In this document: positions 17,877 to 24,947 of the stretch, piece after piece | Position numbering within the stretch: the stretch's first letter is position 1 | How the letters are laid out: every line of letters starts with the position of its first letter | NCBI GenBank assembly: GCA_016714745.1 | Contig: JADKCG010000002.1 | Coordinates: 114,656 to 178,655, forward strand | Direction: 5' to 3' | DNA length: 64,000 nucleotides | Source: Elusimicrobiota bacterium | GTDB taxonomy: Bacteria > Elusimicrobiota > Elusimicrobia > FEN-1173 | Program-made: the position numbers and the translations under genes | The notes under the pieces: model-generated | What the model was told of the DNA's origin: nothing | The model's input: the letters and a program-made list of their open reading frames with translations, nothing else | Database searches by the model: none

Positions 17877-19819
17877 AGTCTGTAGAAAAATCCTATTTTC
17901 GGACGTCCCACCCGGGTCGTGGGCCTCATTTTTTGTTGGGAGCCGACACCGCTCCCTGGCCGGTCGGGGCGAATCCGTTGGAACTTCGGCGGTCCCGCAC
18001 CCCGCACAGCCCTTCAGTGACTAGTCTAGCTCCCGTTCAACATAATTTCCAGTCCCTCCTTCCATCTATTACCATCTTTTCTTGTGGATTGTGTGGACAA
18101 AGTTTTCTCTATCCCGCCATCGCTCTCAATCCGCTCGGGACCATCGCTGTGGTCCATCCGTAGCGGAATATCTTTAAAAGATTGTGCACCGTGTTGTAAA
18201 GCTTCCACTGGATGTTGACCTTCTCTTTTCCTCTCAACGTGAACCGGTCCAACCCCAGCGCGTGTCGGATATTGCCGAACACCGGCTCAATCAATCCCAT
18301 CCTCCGACTATAAATGAAACGTCCCATCGCGCTATCGATCTTTTGAATCATTCCCGTCGTTGCGTTCTCCACTGCCGGGGGGCGGTGACGTCCTTCAAAC
18401 TTGTAGACCTGCCGATATTTCGTGTTGGGGTTTTGAAGACATTTCGCTCTTAGTTCACACCCTCGGCACGCTGTGATCTTTGCTTTGTAGGCCACCCCGT
18501 AGAATCCGTTGGGCGTGACGTGCTTCCTGTATCCTATATACAATTCACTGCCTGCCGGGCACCAGTTTTCCTCGCTCGTTGAACTTGAAATCGTCCGGGG
18601 CAAAGAACCGTTTTTCCGGTTTTCGTTCCCTGGATCCCTTCGATCTTCCCTCCGTGTCGGTCGGCCGTCGCATAGCTGGGATCTCGTTTTCTCATGTTCC
18701 GGTCCGCCACGTAGCCATTGATCTCCTTGCCCTCCAACATCTTCATGTTCGCTTCGCTGTGGAACCCGCTGTCCGCCAACAGTGGCGCCGACTTCAACGG
18801 GGATTCTGTGTCCCCCAGGGCTGCGAATGTCTTTTTCCACGGACTCCACCATGGGTTCCAGCAGTTTTACTTACTGCCTTCTCCAAACGCCTCTGCGGAG
18901 ACCACCACCTGGTATTCCCGTCCACAGCCGCCACACCGTTGTAGCCCTGAACAACGCCGTGTGAGCTCACCATCTTCGCGCTTTCGTTATCGTAAAGGTG
19001 GCTCTTCTTTGGGAGACCCGTGTGGCTGATTTTGTCCTCCTGGGTTTTCAACCATTCATCCAGCGTCGCGATCTTATCTTCCAGCGACTTGATCGCCTTC
19101 TCTTCCTTGGCCCTCACCTCCGCCGGGAGAACCTGTTTTCCGCGTCAACTTCCTTATGTTTGGCCACCAAGGTCTCCACCAACTTTGAAAACTTCGCTTT
19201 CTTCTTTTCGAAATCCTCTTTTGTGCCGGACCATTCCTTTGACGCGTTCGATGAGATCTTGCACCCATCAATCGCAAACATCTCCCGCCCGATCAACCCC
19301 AGTTCGTCGCAGTAAAGCAGAACGTCGACGAACAGGCCCTTAATCACAGGGCCCATTTCACGGATGAACTGCGCGATGGTCGTAAAGTGCGGCACACTTC
19401 GGGCGGAGAGGGCCATGAACACCACGTTTTGTTCACACGCAAAGGCGATGTCGCGGCTGGAGATCATCCCGCGGGCGTAAGCGGCCAGGACAATCTTTAG
19501 CATCACGCGGGGGTCATACGCCGGAGCCCCGACGGTCTCGTTTTCCTCAGAGCATCAAAGCGGTCATATTGATTTTGTGGTCAATCACATAAGACAGCGC
19601 ATGCTCGAAACTGCCGGGGAGGATTTGGTGTTCGAACTGGATGGAAACAAACTGGCCTTGCGCGTAATTGGCTTCTTTGTAGCGCGGCATCGGCGACTCC
19701 AAGGGTGGGATGGCCGTCGTTGTCGACGGTAATGCGAGTTTACCTCTTTTTTGTAGGCAGGGCCAGCGCTGGGGAATGAGGCAGGGAAATGGCCGAACGG
19801 GGGGTTTTTCTACAGACTA
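17877..19819. mobile_element. IS1182-like insertion sequence, copy 2
   Basis: 1.94 kb with the same AGTCTGTAGAAAAA ends, flanked by AACG at 17873-17876 and 19820-19823. No MITE. The transposase carries several indels relative to copy 4. Confidence 0.88.
18109..19690 (-). pseudogene. IS1182-like transposase, copy 2, frameshifted
   Basis: Matches the complete copy over its whole length but has single-base indels near 18370, 18560, 18620-18640, 18830-18875, 18917, 19140 and 19545, several at homopolymers. The C-terminus is the original one, ending LKIFRYGWTTAMVPSGLRA, which copy 4 has lost. These may be genuine decay or uncorrected sequencing errors. Confidence 0.85.
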
Positions 19820-19877
19820 AACGCCGGAGCTCAGCGGCGGCCGGGGTGTGGCCGTCCGCTGGAGCGATTTGTTGGGC
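19819..19877 (-). other. attC site 12, body
   Basis: Plus GTTGGGC at 19871-19877 is R''. The stem is almost identical to attC 13 (GCCGGAGCTCAGCGGCGGCC), so cassettes 12 and 13 may share an origin. IS copy 2 separates it from the core at 17869-17876. Confidence 0.85.
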
Positions 19878-19879
19878 GC

Positions 19880-20155
19880 CTATGCGTGTGCATGTTTAAG
19901 TTCAGTTTGAAGTCTCTCTGCCAGATACATTTTCAAGAGAGACTGATATGGAACGTCTTTCTTGTTGGCTAGAAGCCTAAGCTCTTCAAACATTGATTCA
20001 GGAAGACGAATAGATATTGACCTAACAGACGGTTTCAAATTAGGCAGAGTAACTCTACGAGCCTTCTTCCAGTCGATGTAATTAGAAGAGTCATGAGAAG
20101 CCCAAAAAGTCAGTTCCTCTGATTCGTTCTTAAACTTAGGGATTTTGTTTTTCAT
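19880..20155 (-). CDS. CopG/BrnA-type antitoxin, cassette 12
   Basis: 91 aa. An N-terminal segment typical of BrnA partners (SEELTFWASHDSSNYIDWKK) and a C-terminal ribbon-helix-helix (RSISIRLPESMFEELRLLA, then VPYQSLLKMYLAERL). It overlaps the upstream toxin gene by 20 bases and ends three bases before attC 12. Expected to bind and block that toxin and to repress the operator at 20462-20484. Confidence 0.82.
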   Translation of the reverse strand: MKNKIPKFKNESEELTFWASHDSSNYIDWKKARRVTLPNLKPSVRSISIRLPESMFEELRLLANKKDVPYQSLLKMYLAERLQTELKHAHA

Positions 20156-20456
20156 GGTATTTGTAGTCCTCCCGCTCTCTCTTGCTCATGTCCCGCACCG
20201 ATATTGCGCGGATTAAGTGCCCGCGGATGGTAAAAACGATGAAAAGGAGTCTGCCGGCATCAGTTTGTCCGAGCGCATAGAGCCTAATCTCGTCTTTTGA
20301 ATGCCTCTCATCGTTGTCGACAATAAATGGCTGATTGAAGAAAGGCTGCTCGCATTCTGATGGGGTGACTTTGTGCTTGTCCCATATTTTGCTCGTGTTC
20401 CATCTATCCCAATCAAAACCTGTGCACTTCGCTAAGTGATCGTAGACGTCAGCCAT
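20136..20456 (-). CDS. BrnT-like toxin, cassette 12
   Basis: 106 aa. The BrnT/DUF497-like pattern is FDWDRWNTSKIWDKHKVTPSE, the DNDERHSKDEIRLYALGQT segment, and RLLFIVFTIRGHLIRAISVR. It is more distant from the other three toxins in the array, which suggests an independent acquisition. ATG 20456 follows a symmetrical operator. Probable ribonuclease toxin. Confidence 0.8.
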   Translation of the reverse strand: MADVYDHLAKCTGFDWDRWNTSKIWDKHKVTPSECEQPFFNQPFIVDNDERHSKDEIRLYALGQTDAGRLLFIVFTIRGHLIRAISVRDMSKREREDYKYHEKQNP

Positions 20457-20461
20457 TGGAT

Positions 20462-20484
20462 AAGTATATATTGGTAATATACTT
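20462..20484 (-). promoter_or_regulatory. Palindromic operator upstream of the cassette 12 toxin
   Basis: AAGTATAT-ATTGGTA-ATATACTT, a perfect 8-base inverted repeat with a 7-base centre, six bases before the toxin start. It is AT-rich and may overlap a -10 element. Likely antitoxin binding site by position. Confidence 0.55.
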
Positions 20485-20495
20485 TAGTCAAGGGC

Positions 20496-20578
20496 GCCCA
20501 ACGTAAAGCCAACCGGACGTTACCCTGCTGGCCTTCGGCCGGCAAACCGGGTAACGCCGGTGGAGCGATTGGTTAGGC
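20496..20578 (-). other. attC site 11
   Basis: 83 bases, intact. R'' is plus GTTAGGC 20572-20578; the R' core is plus GCCCAAC 20496-20502. Stem arms CCGGACGTTACCC and GGGTAACGCCGG, and the loop is itself a hairpin (GGCCTTCGGCC). It is one of the uninterrupted sites. Confidence 0.88.
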
Positions 20579-20788
20579 CCATTTTAAAGCAGGTTTTTTA
20601 TGGGAATGCGCACAATCGCGTAAAAACATATTGATTAGGTTTTGATAAGGAATGCCGAATTGCGAAGAAAGACCCTTGAAATAGCCGATCGTCTCCTCTT
20701 CAATTCGAATCGTGATTTGCCTTTTCAGCATTTTAGCGTAAGGATTTTTCTGTGATTTTGAAAAATCGTATTCATTTCTCATGGTCAT
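20573..20788 (-). CDS. brnA: BrnA antitoxin, cassette 11
   Basis: 71 aa. NEYDFSKSQKNPYAKMLKRQ then ribbon-helix-helix ITIRIEEETIGYFKGLSSQF and PYQNLINMFLRDC. Closely similar to the orphan antitoxin of cassette 14. The start (ATG 20788, or ATG 20782) overlaps the toxin stop, so the two are translationally coupled. The stop lies inside attC 11. Confidence 0.85.
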   Translation of the reverse strand: MTMRNEYDFSKSQKNPYAKMLKRQITIRIEEETIGYFKGLSSQFGIPYQNLINMFLRDCAHSHKKPALKWA

Positions 20789-21072
20789 AACCTCCTATAC
20801 TGGTTTTGTTCGTTCTTTGTTGCCTTTCGAGCCGAAATAATCCGAATGACTGTTTCTGGAGACCAATAACAATGGCAAACCGTTAAAATATGGTGAATTG
20901 TACTCATGCCTATGAGGATAAACCTGTCTTCGTCTTCCGAATGGTCCGGGTCATGGATTATTCTGCCGTTTACGTCATGGAAAACGGTTTGAGCTTCCTG
21001 AAAGGATATCCCGTGCTTCTTTTGGTTCGTCTTCTCCTTTTCGGGGTCCCATGAAAACTCAAGTCGTCTCAT
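20785..21072 (-). CDS. brnT: BrnT toxin, cassette 11
   Basis: 95 aa, intact and the clearest BrnT in the window: LEFSWDPEKEKTNQKKHGIS, FQEAQTVFHD, DPDHSEDEDRFILIGMS and VIRIISARKATKNEQNQY. BrnT is a RelE-fold ribonuclease toxin neutralised by BrnA. Expressed from its own promoter (21079-21107). It serves as the reference for the truncated toxin of cassette 14. Confidence 0.9.
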   Translation of the reverse strand: MRRLEFSWDPEKEKTNQKKHGISFQEAQTVFHDVNGRIIHDPDHSEDEDRFILIGMSTIHHILTVCHCYWSPETVIRIISARKATKNEQNQYRRL

Positions 21073-21078
21073 AATTAT

Positions 21079-21107
21079 ATTGTAACTACATCGTAGTTGT
21101 TTGTCAA
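21079..21107 (-). promoter_or_regulatory. Promoter and operator of brnTA, cassette 11
   Basis: On the minus strand TTGACA (plus 21102-21107), a 17-base spacer and TACAAT (plus 21079-21084), a near-consensus sigma-70 promoter. The spacer holds the perfect inverted repeat AACTAC-ATC-GTAGTT (plus 21084-21098), a likely BrnA operator. Confidence 0.75.
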
Positions 21108-21121
21108 GTGGTCAGTCGGAA

Positions 21122-21129
21122 TCCTAACG
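21122..21129 (-). other. attC site 10, crossover-core half (separated by IS copy 3)
   Basis: Plus TCCTAACG, minus CGTTAGGA, close to the GTTRRRY core. The remaining site is at 23382-23444. Confidence 0.75.
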
Positions 21130-21361
21130 AGTCTGTAGAAAAATCCTATTTTCGGACGTCCCACCCGGGTCGTGGGCCTCATTTTTTAATGGGAGCCAAC
21201 ACCGCTCCCGGGCCGGGCGGGGCGAATCCGTTGGAACTTCGGCGGTCCCGCACCCCACACAGCCCTTCAGTGACTAGTCTAGCTCCCGTTCAACATAATT
21301 TCCAGTCCCTCCTTCCATCTATTGCCATGTTTTCTTGTGGATAGCGGGGATAAAGTTTTCT

Positions 21362-23253
21362 CTACCCCGCCATCGCCCTCAGTCCGCTCGGCACCATCGC
21401 CGTGGTCCATCCGTAGCGGAAGATCTTTAAAAGATTGTGCACCGTATTGTAAAGCTTCCACTGGATGTTCACCTTCTTATTCCCTTTTAACGTGAACCGG
21501 TCTAACCCCAGCGCGTGTCGGATATTGCCGAACACCGGCTCAATCAATCCCATCCTCCGACTATAAATGAAACGTCCCATCGCGCTATCGATCTTTTGAA
21601 TCATTCCCGTCGTTGCGTTCACTGCCGCCGGGGGGCGGTGGCGTCTTTCGAACTTATACACCTGCCGATATTTCGTGTTGGGGTTTTGAAGACATTTCGC
21701 TCTTAGTTCACACCCTCGGCACGCTGTGATCTTTGCTTTGTAGGCCACCCCGTAGAATCCGTTGGGCGTGACGTGCTTCCTGTATCCTATATACAATTCA
21801 CTGCCTGCCGGGCACACCAGTTTTCCTCGCTCGTTGAACTTGAAATCGTCCGGGGCAAAGAACCGTTTTTCCGGTTTCGTTCCCTGGATCCCTTCGATCT
21901 TCCCTCCGTGTCGGTCGGCCGTCGCATAGCTGGGATCTCGTTTTCTCATGTTTCGGTCCGCCACGTAACCGTTGATGTTTTTGCCCTCCAACATCTTCAT
22001 GTTCGCTTCGCTGTGGAACCCGCTGTCCGCCAACAATGGCGCCGCTATCAACGGGGATTGCGTGTCCCCCAAGGCCGCGAACGTCTTTTCCACGGACTCC
22101 ACCATGGGTTCCAGCAGTTTTACTTCACTGCCTTCTCCAAACGCCTCTGCGGAGACCACCACCTGGTATTCCCCGTCAACAGCCGCCACACCGTTGTAGC
22201 CCTGAACAACGCCGTGTGAGCTCACCATCTTCGCGCTTTCGTTATCCAGTGTTGCGACCGGCTAATTGGTTCAATTTTGGCCGGGCGATTTTGTGTGGTG
22301 GCAAGGAGCAAGGAGGGCGCATACCGGGAGTATGTAACTGACGAGCGACGCAGTCCGCCGCGCAAAAGCGCCCGGCCCTTCCTTAATGGATCGCATCGCT
22401 TTAGCAATGCGAATATAAAGTGGAAGGGAGACCCGCCTCCGTCCGGCTTCTTCGTTGCTCGTCGGTTACGATGGCCCGCATCGCGTCCTCCTCACGCCTC
22501 AAATCCGAACGGATTCGGGTCTCCAAAATTGAACCAATTAGCCGGTCGCAACACTAAAGGTGGCTTTTCTTTGGGAGACCCGTGTGGCTGATTTTGTCCT
22601 CCTGGGTTTTCAACCATTCATCCAGCGTGGCGATCTTTTCTTCTAAGGCCTTAATCGCTTTCTCTTCCTTGGCCCTCACCTCCGCCGGGAGAACCTGTTT
22701 TCCCGCGTCTACTTCCTTATGTTTGGCCACCAAGGTCTCCACCAGTTTTGAAAACTTCGCTTTCTTCTTTTCGAAATCCTCTTTTGTGCCGGACCATTCC
22801 TTTGACGCGTTCGATGAGATCTTGCACCCATCAATGGCAAACATCTCCCGCCCGATCAACCCCAGTTCGTCGCAGTAAAGCAGAACGTCGACGAACAGGC
22901 CCTTAATCACAGGGCCCATTTCACGGATGAACTGCGCGATGATCGTAAAGTGCGGCACACTTCGGGCGGAGAGGGCCATGAACACCACGTTTTGTTCACA
23001 CGCAAAGGCGATGTCGCGGCGAAATCATGCCCCGCGCGTAGGCCGCGAGAACAATCTTTAACATGACCCGCGGATCGTAGGCCGGGGCGCCGACGTCGTC
23101 ATTTTTCCTCAAAGCATCAAAGGCAGTCATATTGATTTTGTGGTCAATGACGTAACAGAGGGCATGCTCGAAACTGCCGGGGAGGATTTGGTGTTCGAAC
23201 TGGATAGAAACAAACTGGCCCTGCGCGTAGTTGGCTTCTTTATACCGCGGCAT
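21362..23253 (-). pseudogene. IS1182-like transposase, copy 3, split by the MITE
   Basis: The C-terminal part (21362-22228) is open and ends with the full original C-terminus (RYGWTTAMVPSGLRAMAG). The N-terminal part is broken near 23021 and by the MITE between KKSHL and the codons for MVSSHG. The block from about 23034 to 23170 encodes the same peptide with many synonymous changes. Confidence 0.85.
22248..22555. mobile_element. MITE-like palindromic element inside IS copy 3
   Basis: 308 bases with 33-base terminal inverted repeats starting AGTGTTGCGACCGGCTAATT, and no gene inside. It occupies the same transposase position as the element in copy 1 and differs from it by a few indels. Confidence 0.87.
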
Positions 23254-23381
23254 CGGCGACTCCAAGGGTGGGATGGCCGTCGTTGTCGACGGTAATGCGA
23301 GTTTACCTCTTTTTTGTAGGCAGGGCCAGCGCTGGGGAATGAGGCAGGGAAATGGCCGAATGGGGGGTTTTTCTACAGACT

Positions 23382-23444
23382 AAACGATAAAGGTCAGCGG
23401 CGCGGGCCGCTCGTGCCCGCGTCCGCTGGACCGCCTTGTTGGAC
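23382..23444 (-). other. attC site 10, body
   Basis: Plus GTTGGAC 23438-23444 is R''. Stem arms GGTCAGCGGCGCGGGC and GCCCGCGTCCGCTGGACC. IS copy 3 separates it from its core at 21122-21129. Confidence 0.85.
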
Positions 23445-23614
23445 AAGGAATGACACAAGGACACACCTGCCCAACGTTACTATGCGGCTGAAATGAATCG
23501 GCCGCGCCCCCAAACTGATTTTGACTTTGCCGTGAAACGATGGCGGCGTTGCTTAAAATTGTAACTCTTCTATTTCACTGTAACTGCGTGCCATCTCTGT
23601 ATGATTCTTGAGAG
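23445..23614 (-). other. Cassette 10: ORF-poor cassette, homologous to cassette 4
   Basis: About 170 bases with no normal gene, clearly homologous (roughly 80% identical by eye) to cassette 4 at 27835-28000. Shared features are a GCGGCT/AGCCGC hairpin, the string GACACACCT, and a mini-ORF from ATG 23594 encoding MARSYSEIEELQF followed by TAA (23553). The matching frame in cassette 4 is longer. Confidence 0.6.
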
Positions 23615-23681
23615 GTCCAACGAATGGCCATCAGCCGCCAAATTGCGCAGCAATTTGGTCGGCTGCATGGCTGGGTTGGGC
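23615..23681 (-). other. attC site 9
   Basis: 67 bases, intact. R'' plus GTTGGGC 23675-23681, core plus GTCCAAC 23615-23621. Stem GCCATCAGCCGCCAAATTGC pairs with GCAATTTGGTCGGCTGCATG across a tiny loop. Confidence 0.87.
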
Positions 23682-23688
23682 AAAAAAC

Positions 23689-24180
23689 TCACTTTGTAGT
23701 GACCACGCCCGGTTCTTGAGGCGCCGCATATGGGCCCCATTTTCTAATAACCGAGACACAGGTAATAACCTGATTTCTGCTCGGGTCAACGTAAACAAAG
23801 CCTCGCCTAGACGGTTTAACATTAGCGTCGTCCAGTCTAAGAAAATACCGAGCACCAGCATGAAAGTCAGAGTCTTCAAACTGAACCATGCGAGGGATCT
23901 GAACAATCTTGTGCTGAAACTCCTCAGCTGAAACCTCAGGATAGAGTTCTTTGATAGCCGGCATGAGCTTTTCAGTTTCAGTCTTAAAAATCAGCTCAGT
24001 AGATTTAAAGTTTGAGCCCTGTGCGGTGGAGGTGCAACTGATCTCCCGGGGGTCCCCGGGCTGGGCCACACCGAAGGCCAGGATAAAATCCTCAGAATAA
24101 TCCCGCTTGGCGACAGGCTGATCCGCAGGCCGACAACCGGCCATCAGAAGAACGAAAGAGAGGAAAAATGGTCGGATCAT
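23689..24180 (-). CDS. Putative lipoprotein, cassette 9
   Basis: 163 aa from ATG 24180, with GGGAGCG upstream as ribosome site. A lipoprotein signal peptide MIRPFFLSFVLLMAGC places the lipidated Cys at about 16. The mature part (DYSEDFILAFGVAQPGDP, KELYPEVSAEEFQHKI, RGFVYVDPSRNQVITCV) matches no family I recognise. It ends 8 bases before attC 9. Function unknown; probably envelope-located. Confidence 0.65.
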   Translation of the reverse strand: MIRPFFLSFVLLMAGCRPADQPVAKRDYSEDFILAFGVAQPGDPREISCTSTAQGSNFKSTELIFKTETEKLMPAIKELYPEVSAEEFQHKIVQIPRMVQFEDSDFHAGARYFLRLDDANVKPSRRGFVYVDPSRNQVITCVSVIRKWGPYAAPQEPGVVTTK

Positions 24181-24195
24181 TACGCTCCCTGTTGT

Positions 24196-24296
24196 GCCCA
24201 ACGGGCGCGAGATAAGCAGAGTCGGTGGCCGGGTCGGGCGTCACGGCGCTGCGACGCTCGAGAGGCCAGCGACTCTGCTTCATGGAGCTGTTCGGC
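24196..24296 (-). other. attC site 8 (long, imperfect)
   Basis: Core plus GCCCAAC 24196-24202; R'' candidate plus GTTCGGC 24290-24296. The arms AAGCAGAGTCGGTGGCC and GGCCAGCGACTCTGCTT form a strong stem with a 30-base top. The spacer between core and stem (GGGCGCGAGAT) pairs instead with ATCTCGCGCCC at about 24343-24353, so alternative folds exist. Confidence 0.6.
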
Positions 24297-24452
24297 GGCC
24301 GCGGAGCGACAGCGGAGCGGACGTCGAAGAGATCCATGCTCGATCTCGCGCCCGTTCAGTGGCCGCGGCCACTCCCATGCACAATCCCGCCCGTGCGAAT
24401 TGCGCCACTTCACTCCAAAATCTGTCACTCGGCCTCAAACCGCTCCGCGGCC
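24297..24452 (-). other. Cassette 8: ORF-poor, highly palindromic cassette
   Basis: GC-rich, with nested and crossing inverted repeats: AGTGGCCGCGGCCACT (a perfect 16-base palindrome), ATCTCGCGCCCGTT pairing with 24200-24213, and CGCTCCGCGGCCGC pairing with GCGGCCGCGGAGCG near 24295. Short frames are present but show no family features. It may be a structured RNA, a remnant, or several attC arms piled up. Confidence 0.45.
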
Positions 24453-24588
24453 GCTGAACGAATGAGCTAACCCGCGCGGCCACGTCTGAAAAATATAACC
24501 GCGAAGCGATAGGCGTAATCGCCTAAAAAACGAATCATGGCCTCAAAGAACGTCCCGTGCCCGCGTCGGGTTGAGCGCCTTGTTGGGC
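24453..24588 (-). other. attC site 7 (136-base type)
   Basis: R'' plus GTTGGGC 24582-24588, core plus GCTGAAC 24453-24459. Stem GAGCTAACCCGCGCGG pairs with CCGCGTCGGGTTGAGC around a long central segment. Same length and layout as attC 2. Confidence 0.78.
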
Positions 24589-24930
24589 ATTCGTTATATT
24601 GGGAATGTATCGTGAAAATTTAAAGAAAATTGCGACGCTGGCGAGAAGCGCTAAAGCTAAGCTTGGAATAAAAAGCAATAACAACCACCAAGAATTTAAT
24701 GACGGATGATGTTTGGTCGCGACGATCACGAACACCACAGCAACCGATAAGAGAATAAATTTGCACGCAATGATCCAACGCGGGAGAAGCAGAGTAAATG
24801 ATGTGTGACAGTGGCCACACTGGAATTCAAACGGATGCATTTCGGCTTTCTGGGAATTGTGAAGAGTCATACTATACCCACAAGAGGGACAAGCACGTTT
24901 GACCCAGTCTATCAGTCGTTCGAATTTCAT
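24535..24930 (-). CDS. Zinc-ribbon membrane protein, cassette 7
   Basis: 131 aa from ATG 24930 (MKFERLIDWVKRACP), with the ribosome site GGAG six bases upstream. Two CxxC pairs (CPSC and CGHC) make an N-terminal zinc ribbon, followed by two membrane helices (about 50-70 and 80-105). The last ~18 residues are encoded in attC 7. Small proteins of this plan occur in many phyla without known function. Confidence 0.7.
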   Translation of the reverse strand: MKFERLIDWVKRACPSCGYSMTLHNSQKAEMHPFEFQCGHCHTSFTLLLPRWIIACKFILLSVAVVFVIVATKHHPSLNSWWLLLLFIPSLALALLASVAIFFKFSRYIPNITNAQQGAQPDAGTGRSLRP

Positions 24931-24939
24931 TTTACTCCT

Positions 24940-24947
24940 GCCCAACG
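24940..24947 (-). other. attC site 6, crossover-core half (separated by IS copy 4)
   Basis: Plus GCCCAACG, minus CGTTGGGC. The rest of the site lies at 26896-26954. Confidence 0.85.

Larger units (their letters stand above)
21130..23382. mobile_element. IS1182-like insertion sequence, copy 3, carrying an internal MITE
   Basis: Ends AGTCTGTAGAAAAA, flanked by AACG (21126-21129 and 23383-23386). It holds the MITE at 22248-22555. Several patches (for example 23034-23170, 22030-22085 and 22625-22660) differ from the other copies much more than the rest does, so the copy is a mosaic. Confidence 0.88.
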
